A stretch of DNA of 64,000 nucleotides, taken from NCBI RefSeq assembly GCF_964656455.1, contig NC_135715.1, positions 40,000,603 to 40,064,602 on the forward strand, read 5' to 3'. This DNA is from Halichoerus grypus. Its lineage: Eukaryota; Chordata; Mammalia; Carnivora; Phocidae. Under the pieces are notes generated by a model, which saw only the letters and a list, made by a program, of their open reading frames with translations, was not told the DNA's origin and ran no database searches. Positions 22,456 to 34,013 of the stretch are shown here, in pieces. Within the stretch, counting starts at the first letter, position 1, and every line of letters starts with the position of its first letter. The position numbers were made by a program, and so were the translations under genes.

Positions 22456-23100
22456 AGAGATAAGGGAAGATTTACATTTTTACTGAAAATATGTAATTTT
22501 TTTTTCCTTTCAAAATCATATCAATTGCCTTCTTGATTGAAAATTTAGGAAATAGTAAAGATACACTTCTTGCCATCTCGCTTTTTCCAATGTTGGATAT
22601 TTGTTAAAAATACATTTGTGTATCTTTTTGAGCTTAACAACATACGCATTCCAGGGTTTTTATTTGTCCATAATTCTGTTTAGCCTCAGTTGTATATTTA
22701 AATAAATGCAAAGATCACAATTGATTTTTTTTTTTTTACCAGTGTTGGTATATTAAGCAATTCTTCATTTTGATTATTACTTTCTTGTCTAGATAGCATC
22801 ACTGCGTTGTGTTTTGTTTTGTTTTGTTTTGTTTTCTTCCAAGAAAGTTTTCTGGGTGCTATAATTCCTCAACTCTTATGTACTTCAGTCTGTCTTAGTT
22901 TATGTTAATGCACATATTTTTCTATATACATTAATTTTTCCCACCTCCTTTCTTGCAGTATGTTCTGCCATCAAGAATTCATTTTCTTTTAATTTTTTTG
23001 GCAACAGGTGGTATTTTTCTCAGTAATGGGTGTCCTGAGGCTGCTCATCTCACTCCATGCAAACTGACTGGCCTCTAGGCCTGCTGTGTGGCTGTTTTTC
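22456..23100. other. Unassigned AT-rich DNA
   Basis: T-rich with a (GTTTT)n pentanucleotide tract at 22808-22836. No gene or recognised transposon. Confidence 0.5.
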
Positions 23101-23118
23101 CTTATTTTCTTTGTCTTT

Positions 23119-23186
23119 TCCTTCCTTCCTTCCTTCCTTCCTTCCTTCCTTCCTTCCTTCCTTCCTTCCTTCCTTCCTTCCTTCCT
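23119..23186 (+). repeat. (CCTT)n microsatellite
   Basis: About 17 uninterrupted CCTT units on the plus strand (AAGG on the minus). The Lys/Glu/Gly-rich reverse frame over it is low complexity. Confidence 0.97.
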
Positions 23187-23671
23187 TTTTTAAATAAAGA
23201 AAGCGTTGTTTGGTTTTCATTCTTGATTTACCCATTCTTACACATCGACTTAAGAATTTTTTAACCTTGCTTTCATTCCTGCCCACCTAAAAAACCTTTT
23301 TACACCTTTTCTCCCCCTAATCGCCCTCTCATACAGAATTTTAGTACTACAGATACAGTGTTTTTTGATCATAAGGGTAATGTTTTCTCCTATGCCAAGA
23401 ACTAGTTTTCACCACCTTGGAAATGATATTGTCCCACTGAAAATTATTGCTCTGTTAGCAATAATTCCAGAGCCTTCTGGAGAAAGGAAGAATGAATTAA
23501 TTTGATTAATACATTGAAAAATAATTATATACTATGTTTCTATTTGTATTAGTTTAAAAATCCCTACTCCTTCCACCCCCAGGAAAAAGAAAAAAAAACA
23601 AACAAACAACCTATTACTTAACTATCTGAACAAATTAAGGAAATCTTTAAAAAAATAAAAAGGACAAAGAT

Positions 23672-23926
23672 GGGGCGCCTGGGTGGCTCAGTCGTTAAGC
23701 CTTCCAAGCTCCTTGACCCCGTTAAGCGTCTGCCTTCGGCTCAGGTCATGATCCCAGGGCCTGGGATCGAGCCCTGCATCGGGCTCCCTGCTCGGCGAGA
23801 AGCCTGCTTCTCCCTCTCCCACTCCCCCTGCTTGTGTTCCCTCTCTCGCTGTGTCTCTCTCTGTCAAATAAATAAATAAAATCTTAAAAAATAAATAAAT
23901 AAATAAATAAAAATAAAAATAAAAAT
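23672..23926 (+). mobile_element. SINEC with an internal 27-bp insertion
   Basis: Young copy with head 'ggggcgcctgggtggctcag', body 'gtctgccttcggctcaggtc', 'gaagcctgcttctccctctc' and a long (TAAA/A)n tail. The flanking duplication around aaaaaggacaaaga is perfect (upstream to 23670, downstream to 23948). Unlike every other copy here, the head is broken after gttaagc by 20 foreign bases (23701-23720), after which gttaagc is repeated and the normal body resumes. Confidence 0.96.
23701..23720 (+). other. Foreign insert in SINE head, matching two nearby sites
   Basis: With its edges the insert reads gccttccaagctcc overlapping ctccttgaccccgtt. The first 14-mer occurs at 24620-24633 and the 15-mer at 24403-24417, both on the same strand. 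The overlaps are ctcc between the two pieces, gtt with the resumed SINE and gc at entry. This is the signature of template switching. Confidence 0.85.
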
Positions 23927-23948
23927 AAAAAAATAAAAAGGACAAAGA

Positions 23949-24779
23949 AACACAAAATTCAATAAAGGCCAGGGGAAAGGGAAAGGAATGTGAGATATTT
24001 GTGGCCAAGCAGGTAGTTTAAAAACTATTGGTGGTGCTCTATTTCTTAGTCTGGCGGACTGGTTATACGCTGTTTATTTTACCATTAATCTTTATGTCAT
24101 TTAGGCTGCTAAAGTGTCAAAAAGGGAGTTCCACATTCACTCTATAACTGACTTCAGTCTGGCCTCTGCCTCCTTCATTCTGCTGTGCTTGCTTAATTTC
24201 AGATTGTTATTCAATTGCTATGCACACCTACATCCTTACCATTTGCTAAACCATGAAGCCACTTCCATACGGGCACATTTTTGCTGCCGTGAGTTCCTAG
24301 GATCCCTCTCACCCTGTGGTTGTCCCCCCGCCCCCCCGCCAAGATACTGCACCCCTTCCAAATCTAACACTTACGGGGCTAATACTTGGCATAAGAGAGG
24401 GTCTCCTTGACCCCGTTCTGGGACTAGAACAATATCTATTCTGATTAACTGGTAATATTGCTAGTCTGGTTGCTAATTATGCTGAATATTATTTTGGCTT
24501 ATATCCATGTCACCAGCTGTGTCCATGATGCCAAATTTATGGGTCATTTTGTTTCCCCCATCTAACTTTCCTTTATGATAGTATCACAAGTGGTTACCCC
24601 CTCTGTCTTGAAGGTATCTGCCTTCCAAGCTCCATTACACCACACCCTTCTGAGTTTCCTTTGGGACTTTTCAATAGTTTCTCCTTTTCTTGATCTCCAA
24701 ACTTTGAGTTTCCTCATGACATACATTAATATTATTAACTATTTATCTGCCATTCATAATATATATAACAACTACATTC
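23949..24779. other. Unassigned intergenic DNA
   Basis: No gene. Contains the two likely donor words for the insert at 23701-23720 and a C-rich run at about 24326-24340. Confidence 0.5.
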
Positions 24780-25010
24780 CCTTTCACTCATTCATACAAT
24801 ATTCACGGAACGAGTATTTATAACCTGCACCAGGTGCTGAACTAAAAATTGGCACTGTCGCTTTCAGTCTGAGGGTGTAGTGAGGGAGAAGGGCAAATAA
24901 CAATTAAACTTATAAATAAAAATTGTGAAGGCTGCTATAAAGATCTGGATTCTGTGAAAGATATAAACTGAAAAGGACAATTTTAGATAGGAGTCAATGA
25001 TGGATTTGAT
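24780..25010 (+). repeat. Ancient LINE-like repeat (L2-like)
   Basis: 'ttcatacaatattcacggaa', 'caccaggtgctgaactaaaa', 'gctgctataaagatctggat' and 'ggacaattttagataggagt' follow in order a well-known old mammalian repeat consensus ('caaatatttattgagcacctac ... agatagggtggtcagg'). The family is uncertain. Confidence 0.4.
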
Positions 25011-25127
25011 TTTAAAGTTATTATTTAATTCAATATGTTACTTAGTTTATTTACTTCTATATGCATATGCCCTGACATTTATAGTTATGACATAACCAAT
25101 GCATTAAGTGATTATATCATGTAGGGT

Positions 25128-25355
25128 TTTTTAAATATTTATTTATTTAATAATATTTATTTATTTGAGAGACAGATCATGTGCATACTGGGCGGGGCGG
25201 GAAGCAGAGGGAAAGAGGACGAGGGAGAAAGAATTTTAAGTAGGCTCCACACCCAGGCTGGAGCCTAACTCAGGGCTCGAACTTGTGACCCTGAGATCAA
25301 GACCTGAGCCGAGGTCGAGTCTTTTGCTTAATCGACTCAACCACCCAGGGGCCCT
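25128..25355 (-). mobile_element. SINEC, old copy, reverse strand
   Basis: 'aatatttatttatttgagag', 'tgaccctgagatcaagacct' and 'gactcaaccacccaggggcc' on the minus strand. More diverged than most copies. Flanking words around catgtag/tatgtag suggest a decayed duplication. Confidence 0.85.
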
Positions 25356-25518
25356 GTATTTATGTAGTCTTTTAAAGTTGTTTAGTTTTTATTAGTTTCT
25401 TCCTGCTTTTCTCCTACACTTCCTTCACTTTGGTTATCATCTGCCCTTCATCTATGACTTAGTGTATCCTTTCACATCTTTGTCTGTGTTTTTACCATAT
25501 CTACATTTATGTCTCATT

Positions 25519-25711
25519 GCTTTTATTTATTTATTTTTTTAGAGAAGGAGAGAGAGATGGGAGGAGGGCAAAGAGAGAGGGGGGAAATCTTAAGCAGGCT
25601 CCACGCCCAGTTCAGAGCCCTTCATGGGGCTCCATCACACGACCCTGAGATCATGACCCAAGGTGAAATCAAGAGTCACATGCTTAACTGACTGAGCCAC
25701 CCAGGCTCCCC
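25519..25711 (-). mobile_element. SINEC, old copy, reverse strand
   Basis: 'aagcaggctccacgcccagt', 'ccctgagatcatgacccaag' and 'gactgagccacccaggctcc'. Flanks show only a weak, decayed duplication. Confidence 0.88.
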
Positions 25712-25826
25712 TATATCACTTCTTTTAAAAAATATTTATCATATTATTTTCAGTAGTCTAAATCTAGTTTAAAAAATAACTTGGAAAAACCTCTCTAGCT
25801 TAAATGGCATAGTTCTAACCCATGCA

Positions 25827-25985
25827 TTTTAATGAATGCGCAATATTCCATGGGATGAAAAAATGTCAATCATTTCTCTATTGATGGGCACAAACTTTCA
25901 GTTTTTGTGAATAAGAAAAACTGGCGTATCAAACATATTTATAATGAAGCTTGTGTATTAGTGCTTTTATTTATTTTGAGATCTA
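25827..25985 (-). repeat. L1M 3' fragment, reverse strand
   Basis: 'gcgcaatattccatgggatg', 'caatcatttctctattgatg' and 'ggcacaaactttcagttttt' resemble the reverse complement of the end of L1 ORF2 (the 'ccatcaatgg' region). It is cut by the SINE at 25996. Confidence 0.5.
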
Positions 25986-25995
25986 TCTGCAGAGT

Positions 25996-26181
25996 TTTTT
26001 TTTTTTTTTAAGATTTTATTTATTTATTTAAGAGACAGTGAGCAAGAGAGCTCACGAGCAGGGGCAGAGGGAGAGAGGGCGAAGCAGACTCCACTGCTGA
26101 GCAGGGAGCCCAGCCCAGGACCCTGGGATCATGACCTGAGCCAAGGTAGCCGCTTAACCAACTGAGCCACCCAGGCGGCCC
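25996..26181 (-). mobile_element. SINEC, reverse strand
   Basis: Poly(T), 'aagattttatttatttattt', 'cctgggatcatgacctgagc' and 'ctgagccacccaggcggcc'. The flanks tctgcagagttttt and tccacagaggtttt are a mutated duplication. Confidence 0.93.
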
Positions 26182-26189
26182 TCCACAGA

Positions 26190-29100
26190 GGTTTTTGATC
26201 CACCAATGTGTGTATGTCTTTGTGTTTTAAATAGATATCACCAATGTCCTTTATAAAAGAGCTGGGACATGACATGTGTTCACCAGTAGAAGAACCGTCC
26301 TTGAATATCTTTAAGAAAAATCTTTACTGGCCTTTTCTAGTCTGTTTGGTCCCAGACTAATAAGACACCTCATGTTGCCATACTATAGTGTCATTAAAAG
26401 AAACTATATTTACAAGAATGAAATGTGGGACCTCTTCCTTTTGGTGTCTATGACATTTGTCCATTCTGTAAATCACATAACATATTTTTTCTCCAGATGA
26501 ATTGATTCGTAGTCTCCTTTACCCCTAGTATTGGACGGGGCAGGCATTTACATTTGTATGATGAGTATATGTTAACAGGCCATAGATGCTGATAAACAAC
26601 TTCTGTCACTTCAGCTGCCACCAAGGAAAAGAGGAAATGAGAGTGGGAGCAAGATAGAGAAGTCAAATGATTTTCCACAATTGTCTTGATTCCTGTCTTC
26701 CTAAGCACCTCAAATCAGAACAAAAAACTCTCAAATAATAAAACTCATTTTCCAAACTTTTGGTGGCTAAGCGAAAAGGTCAGCTTCTTTTCCAATGCAG
26801 ATTCCATAGTAGCCGGAATTAAAGAAAATGCTTTTTTATGACCTAGACATATGGTATAGATTAGGAAATGGATAAAAATGGGTTCTGATTGGCTGGCTAA
26901 TATTCTAATGAGATAGATTAATCAATGTAAACCACATAGCTCAGTTAAAACTGCCTTTCAAATTGCCAATTTCATTTTCTTCCAGCAGAGAAAATGCCAA
27001 TCTTTTCCTATGTAGTAAAATCGTCTTGTTGTAACAACGAAGAAACTCCAGAGTTACTGTTATTGTGGAACATCTGGTAACTACAAGATGTGGCTCCTCA
27101 GAGAAAACCACATCGCTGGAAAATAAGAACTTGCTCAACCTAGTCGTATTTCATGTTTTGTTACACTCTAGAGTATGGCTGCCTCATAATACAGTAATCA
27201 CTTTCCTTCGGCACCGTAAATGAACCACAGACGCTACAATGTGCTCTAATTGGAGCAGCTTACCATAAATAAATAATCAAAATAACAATATATGCATAAA
27301 ATATATGCAAGTTTTAAAGGTTGGATTGAAAAACATTATAAAATGATTACCTAAATATCATGCCTATCACATTTATCCTTTAAGAAATAGGGAGGTAGTC
27401 TGGATTTTTCTCCTGAACCTCATTATTTTTCCAAACTGTATCATTTATTTCAAAATTTATCCCAACAATGAAATTACAACAGATCTGGAAGGGTAGCAAC
27501 CTCTTTTATATGATTGTCAACTGCCTAATTTATCACATTTGACTAATTTATCAGGTATCAGATTTATGATTTGACGTCACAACAATTTAATGGTTTGCCA
27601 TGTTTCTATTTTGAATAAATGTTAAACTTATTCCTGTATATGGTATTGTCTTCTATTCCTACAAACATTTCTTTTTTGTATTGATTTTATACTCCTAAAA
27701 AATAATCAAATTTTGTTTTGTTGAGCTCAACATTGAAACAGATAAATAAAATTGATCCTGTATTTTGTTTAGTAAATTCTTCTACAGCTTAAAATAAATA
27801 TTTTTTGCATTCTTTGCTCACATAACCTTGTCAGTTTGTTTAGAAGCACAAAGGCATTAAGAGTAAGATAGTAAGCAGTTTGGATATCATGCATCAATGA
27901 TGAGTTAAGTTTTTGTGTGTGAGAAAAACAATGTTTGAGAATATTTAGGATATAGATAATACCTGATTTGTTTAAATCTAATAGAATCTCTTAGAATAAT
28001 GACATGTGAAATCTAAAAAGTTCAAATACCATTTGAGAACTTTTTAAAAATGCAATTATGTTTCTCAATGTAATGAGATTAACTTTCCCTTGGCTGGAAT
28101 GCATGAAGAAAAATCCTAGATTTGAAGTAGCAATAAAAAGGCAATAGAAATGTTTGTTGTTGTGGTTGTTGTTTTTAATTTCCATTATCAGTAGATTTTT
28201 TTTTCACTTGAGTGTTTGGCCACCAACATACAAACAAGTGTGAAAATATTGTGTACGTGTAATTGGTAAAGATTTGGCACTAGTACTTAGGCTATATATA
28301 TATGTATATATATATACGTATATAGATATGTGTATATATATATATTGCATTTGGCACTTCTAAGCCTATGTTGTGCTTATGCGTTTGTCTTGTTTTTCTT
28401 TTTTTTTTTTTTCTTTTAGGCCAATAGCTTTGAGAGCCTAAGCCTTAAAGAGTAGTAAAACCTATCTTGAATGAGTTCCCAAGGACCTAAAAATTGTAAG
28501 AACCATTGTGAATGCAACATAGTCTATCATTTTCTCTGTTGTTTATTGATTAGTAACATCAGCAGCATGGTTATATGTTTATACAAAATTATAGTTGAGA
28601 AATAAACTTGAATAGCTTTAGATTTTGGAAAAACACCATGCATTGATAGTTCTATAAAATATACATACAGATTAAAAAACAACTTTCCACAAAGTCTGTT
28701 AGGCACTGTTCCCAGCATTAGCATACGTCTACTACTTCCTAATTTATTCCGTACTAAAAGTTTACTATATTCCAAAGGACAAATAATCAATTGGTCATTT
28801 GGGTGTACTCCCAATTGCATTATTGTCTTAATATCTGTCTGTGTGAAGCATAGTAACTAAAACTTATTTTTGATATATTTTTCTGCATTTTGACTGTGTG
28901 GTAGGCAAATCACACAAACTAAGCAACCTTTGAAATATTATGGATAAAAAATGATTTAATCTTTGATTTTTCTAAAATAAAATCTGAAACAAATTAATAT
29001 ACTTACTCATTTTAATTTTCCAATAATTTGCCTTATTTTTCTTCACTCTTAGAATTACATGTGATCTTATTAAACCTAAATTAAATAAAATATTTGAAGA

Positions 29101-30842
29101 TCTACAAAATCCAGCATATACTCTAATTCAGTTCCAATTAAAACAGTGTTCTCTTTATGCATGGAAGAAAACAGTGTGTTCATCTTAGTTACTTATCCAT
29201 TAAGATGTGGTCTGTGTCATTAAGACTCCTTCAAAGCAAGGGTGTAATTCTTTCAACTGATGAAGCAGATGTCACATTAAAAGAATGTGAAATTTGTGTC
29301 ATCATTTTATTGACTCAGAGCTTATGAAGATTCAGCGAGTTATTGTATTGCTCACAAATGTCTTCTTTCTGCAGTTATGACAGACATAAATTAGCAAGGC
29401 CAGGACAAAGTAGAGCAAGTCATGATCATTTTAAATTAAAACATCCTAAATATTTCTGTACTAAAAATTTCCAACTACAATCCAGTGGAAAGATTTTGTG
29501 CCTGAAAGGTGACATCCGATTGTGACGAGAATATGGATTATGTATGATTTAGTCTCTAGGGCCCAGTCTGCCTTTCCTACCATCTGATTAGTATAGACAG
29601 GTATTCAAGGAAGGGAAAAATGCAAAGTGAGCTTTATTTAAGTTTTAATGAAATCGTTTGCTCCTCCTAGCAGTTTTCTATCATATTAGCAATGTTTCTT
29701 CATAATGCATGAATATTAAACTTATCTAATACAGTACAAAATTATCTTATTAAGAACTCCCATCTTATAATAGTGGGAAAGAGAACTAATGCAATAGAGC
29801 ACTAATTCGATTTCATCAAAGTCACTGATACAGAAAAGCAGCTCATTTTTCTACACAGATGTCAAAAATATTTACCATGCTTCATTTCTAAGTATTTCTC
29901 CTATAAAACTGAAAATATTATTCTAGCTCATTGTATGACAGACTGAGGATCTAGCTATAGTCTAGCGAGACAAGCCAGTCCAGACGTAGCTCTGATTAAG
30001 AGGGTTGCTGTTTATTTAATGATCCGAGGAATGTGTAAAAGGGAGACAAATCTGGAGAATGAAGAGTAACATGAAATTATTTGATGGAAGATTCACAATG
30101 GGTTTGGAATATTTGGAAATGGAAAAGTTTGCTACCTCAGGGAATGAGAGAAATGAAACATAAGAATTCCAAAGATAAATTTGTTTTATAATTGCACTGC
30201 CGATATGGCTGTAAAAGTAGAGGTCATGGATATATGCATGTCCTTATTGCTACAAGGATGTCCATTTCTCAACTAGTCCTCACATTACTCCTACTCTATT
30301 TCTGTTTAGTTGGATAGTCTGCATAAAGGATTCCATACATGCCCTTTATCTCCAGCTTACAAAGTTATTTCTGCTACATGAGAAGGTCTTATTCAACCCC
30401 AAATAAATGTCTTTCCTCATTCAAAATTCTGCTGAAAACTTTATTTCTTCCCTAAATATAGTTTTTACACAAGAATGGAGGCCCTATGTATTTTCTAGGA
30501 AGCCAGTGGGTTCTGTATATATTGGGCTACAGGCAAAACAAAGGGAAAGGATTAAAATGACTTGATTATGGAAATAATATGCCTTGATTATGAAAGTGTT
30601 ATCTGTAAATACTCCAAGGATAACATGAATTTCAGAATTAAATCAGATCAGCTTTACCAATATGTAAGAAAATTATATGTTTTACCTGGTTTTACCTGTC
30701 TCAACTACTATAGTTGAAGATGTATCAAATGTGTCAATTTTCTTTATTCTATATTTTAAAAATTTACCACGTTCCATTTCCTCCACTTTACATCACATTT
30801 CAACTTCCTTTAATTTTTCTATTCATATCCAAAGCCCAGTTT
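26190..30842. other. 4.6-kb stretch without recognised repeats
   Basis: The longest interval here with no SINE, LINE or LTR that I can recognise; elsewhere a SINE occurs about every 2.5 kb. Simple TA/TG repeats lie at about 28276-28340. Homeodomain-like cores are frequent, for example 'ctaatgagatagattaatca' at 26905-26924. There is no coding frame with a recognisable domain. It could be plain unique DNA, DNA with very old repeats, or conserved regulatory sequence. Confidence 0.5.
28276..28340. repeat. (TA/TG)n microsatellite
   Basis: Alternating 'tatatatatatgtatatata' runs with interruptions. Confidence 0.85.
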
Positions 30843-30855
30843 AAATGTTATATTT

Positions 30856-31051
30856 TTTTCAAAAAAAAGATATTATTTATTTATTTAAGAGAGAGCATTA
30901 GTTGGGGAGAGAGACAGAGGGAGAGGGACACAAGCAGACTTCCTGCTGAGCAGGGACCGCCCCCCTCCACAGGACTCCATCCCTGGACCCTGAGATCATG
31001 ACCTGAGCCAAAGGCAGACACGCTTAACCGACTGAACCACCCAGGCACCCC
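30856..31051 (-). mobile_element. SINEC, reverse strand
   Basis: 'tattatttatttatttaaga', 'tgagatcatgacctgagcca' and 'gactgaaccacccaggcacc'. Flanks aaatgttata and aatgttatct are the target-site duplication with some decay. Confidence 0.93.
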
Positions 31052-31167
31052 AATGTTATCTTCTTAATATATCATTTTGAAAATCCAAGGTTGAATAGTA
31101 TTCTTAATATATAAATAGCTCCATTATGATCAATACTACTTTATATTATAGTTATTTATTTATGACT

Positions 31168-31278
31168 GTTTCTCTCCCATTAGAATGCATTTCTGTGAGG
31201 TAATAAATGTTTTTCCTATTCTCTAATCAAAAGTATCCAGCAGAGTATCTGACACATAATACATATTCATTAATTGTT
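31168..31278 (+). repeat. L2-type 3' end
   Basis: 'agtatccagcagagtatctg' then 'acacataatacatattcatt' matches the 'ccagcacagtgcctggcaca...tcaataaa' end of L2. Diverged and without tail or duplication. Confidence 0.5.
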
Positions 31279-31340
31279 TTAATTTTATTTTAATTAGCAA
31301 CAAGCATTCGTTCAGCCTATTTCATCAGAAAACTAATTTC

Positions 31341-31546
31341 TGGGATGCCTGGATGGCTCAGTTGGTTAAGCACCTACCTTCGGCTCAGGTCATTTTCCCA
31401 GGGCCCTGGGACCGTGTCCCACATTGGGCTCCTTGCTCAGCAGGGAGCCTTCTTCTCCCTCTACCTGCCGCTACCCCTGCGTGCGTTCTCTCTCTCTCAC
31501 TCTGTCTCTGACAAATAAATAAAATTTTTAAAAAATCTTAAAAAAA
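31341..31546 (+). mobile_element. SINEC
   Basis: 'gggatgcctggatggctcag', 'ttcggctcaggtcattttcc', CT-rich part and A-tail. A perfect 13-bp duplication, gaaaactaatttc, lies at 31328-31340 and 31547-31559. Confidence 0.96.
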
Positions 31547-31559
31547 GAAAACTAATTTC

Positions 31560-33260
31560 GAATGTATCCTTTACTATTGTAAATATCTGTGTGGTACTAA
31601 AATAAAACTGATTTTTCCTCTTTTTAAATGTTTTTCTCTTTACCTTCTGGTTATCCCATATGATGCCCTTTTAACATTCCACAATTGCTTTCTCCAAGGC
31701 TGGGCTCAAAAGTAAATGGACATAAAACCACTATTCCTATTTAGTTTTACATCTCTGTACATCTTGCAAAAAACTTAGTAAGATGGCATGCACACAAGGG
31801 TGGTAATAAACACCTGCTTACTGAAGAAAGGATCACTTAGTGTTTGCTTATGGAGATTTGCATTTAATAAGACATTTAAAGCAAAAAATATGAAATAAGA
31901 ACTGACATTTCAATTGTGCAGACTAATACTCTATGTAAGGAAGAATCCATGATTTAATCATTTGGGGCCTCAAATAAATCTGAATCTATGTTAAATCAGG
32001 ATTAAAGGAGATTAAATTGTATTTAGCTTTTTACTCTGTATGTGTGTGTATGTATATATATATATAATACATATATGTTAATACATATATGTATATATAT
32101 TTTACAATAGTAGTCTTCCATTTGACTGCTGGTCATGTGTGTCTTGTTTTATTTTATGAGTTTATTGCACACTTCCTAATGATGAAATACTCAAGTGTTT
32201 TGAGAAAAAGTGGATAAAGTAAATAGTTCACAAGAAGTTATTCCTAAAACACCTAGGATAATGGGAAAAAAATTGTGAAAGTTTCTTAGATGTTAACATA
32301 GAGAGGAAAGTAGACTTATTAGGAAATTTCTATTTTAAGTAAGAAAGACAACTCTCACCCATTCTTTCAAGGCATTTTCTCTGAATTGTACTCTTTATCC
32401 ACATATTCTTTGACCAAGAAAATAGACTAAGATATTACTGAGGCTTTTTATGCCTTGGACTGAAAAATATTGGTTTTACCCCGCTGATTCTTTTTTAAGT
32501 TTAAATATGCTTATTTTTACTGGGACATGTGAAAATGAAGGTAGGAGAACTCTCATTCTGTCTCTCCATACTTCACCAGCTCAAGAACTTCCTGTTAAAT
32601 TAAGTAATGCCCATACTAACCTACAGATATTTTCCTAAGTCTAGATAACAGAGAAATTTTTAAAATTGATTTTAGGACGAAAGTAGTTTTCATTTACAAA
32701 TTTTAAGTTGACTCCACTTTGGAAAATTTAGACTTCCTCTTTTTTATTTAAATTCAACAAATATTCTTTGGTTTTTGTTGTTGTGGTTTTTTTTGCTGTT
32801 GTTGTTGTTTTTTTGTTTTTTTGTTAATCATGAATAAATCAGTTTTCAATAGTACAAAGTATACATGCATGCCTGCTTCTGCCCTCAAACACTTACTACA
32901 ATCTGTTTGGCTGGAGATAAGACAAACATATAGCCCATATAAAATAAACACATAAGTTAAAAAAATATATATTACATAAACATAATTTAACACAATTGCT
33001 ATTGTTTTGTAAATATCTTGATGCGGTAACTGTAAAATAATATTCTACCCTAACTTCCTTGAAAGGATAAGTCTCCTCCCTCCTCCTCCTCTCTTATCCA
33101 TCTGCTCTGCTCCCACCCATCATATCCTTCAAATTACAAGTTGTATCATACTGGTGAACTTTTTTTTTTTTTCACTATTTCAGCCCACTTAACTGAGTTT
33201 TGATTGAATGATTATTGTTATAGGAAAAGAAAAACAACCACCAGTTGTGAACAAAAGACG
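31560..33260. other. Unique AT-rich DNA
   Basis: No gene. Contains TA/TG microsatellite sequence at 32038-32101 and a T-rich (GTT)n-like patch at 32765-32825; the Gln-rich reverse frame at 32754-32993 comes from that patch. Confidence 0.5.
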
Positions 33261-33264
33261 TGAA

Positions 33265-33456
33265 TCTGCTACAATTTATTCACTCCATTTACTGTTGATG
33301 GTATTTTATATTATTTCCATATTTGTCTATTACAGGCAAGTCATTTTGGACATTTATTACTTGTCTACTGGGGCACACATGTACAAATTTTCTCTATTAT
33401 AAATATGCAACAGCAGAATTGCCGAGGCATTAATAAAAAGACTGCAATTTTAATAC
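33265..33456 (-). repeat. L1M 3' fragment, reverse strand, part 1
   Basis: 'tattcactccatttactgtt', 'gtctactggggcacacatgt' and 'gcaacagcagaattgccgag' follow the reverse complement of L1 ORF2's end. It continues past the SINE at about 33675. Confidence 0.55.
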
Positions 33457-33469
33457 GTTATGTTAACTT

Positions 33470-33661
33470 TTTTTTTAAGATCTTATTTATTTATTTTCGA
33501 GAGAGAGAGAAGAGCATGAGCAGGGGGAGGAGCAGAGGTGGAAAAAAATCTCAAACAGACTCCACGCTGAGTGCAGAGCCCAACTGGGGGCTCGATATCA
33601 CGACTGTGAGCCAAAACCAAGAGCTGGTCACATAACCGACTGAGCCACCCAGATGCCCAAG
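33470..33661 (-). mobile_element. SINEC, reverse strand
   Basis: 'taagatcttatttatttatt', 'ctccacgctgagtgcagagc' and 'gactgagccacccagatgcc'. A perfect 13-bp duplication, gttatgttaactt, lies at 33457-33469 and 33662-33674. Confidence 0.95.
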
Positions 33662-33674
33662 GTTATGTTAACTT

Positions 33675-33800
33675 ATTTTCTAAAATAGTACTAAGTTTTA
33701 CTCTCACACAGAATATAGATTTCCTATTGCTTTACTGAGTATTTTCAGACTTTTACTTTTTACCAATGGATGTTTTATGTACCTTACTGATTGTTGATAA
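33675..33800 (-). repeat. L1M fragment, reverse strand, part 2
   Basis: Diverged continuation of the antisense L1 beyond the SINE ('ctcacacagaatatagattt', 'actttttaccaatggatgtt'). The extent is uncertain. Confidence 0.35.
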
Positions 33801-34013
33801 AATATTGAGTATTTATTTCCATTCTGCTGTTACTTATTATCTTTCCGTAAAGTTGTATAGTATTTTACAGAAAGACTTTGCACTCCTTTTGGTTCTTGAT
33901 TCAACTGCGGTTCAGACTGAAAACAGAAATACCCTATTTAAAAAATAAATAGATTTAACATAGGGAATTAGATACTTATCAAATTGTCTTATGGGCTGAA
34001 GAATTAAATTTTA

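Noticed and set aside
23050..23286. Repeated Lys-Glu-Gly-Arg protein on the minus strand
   Set aside because: Direct product of the (CCTT)n microsatellite.
28387..28420. Polypyrimidine tract followed by AG, resembling a splice acceptor
   Set aside because: The following sequence has an early stop in the frames I checked and no matching donor or coding partner was found.
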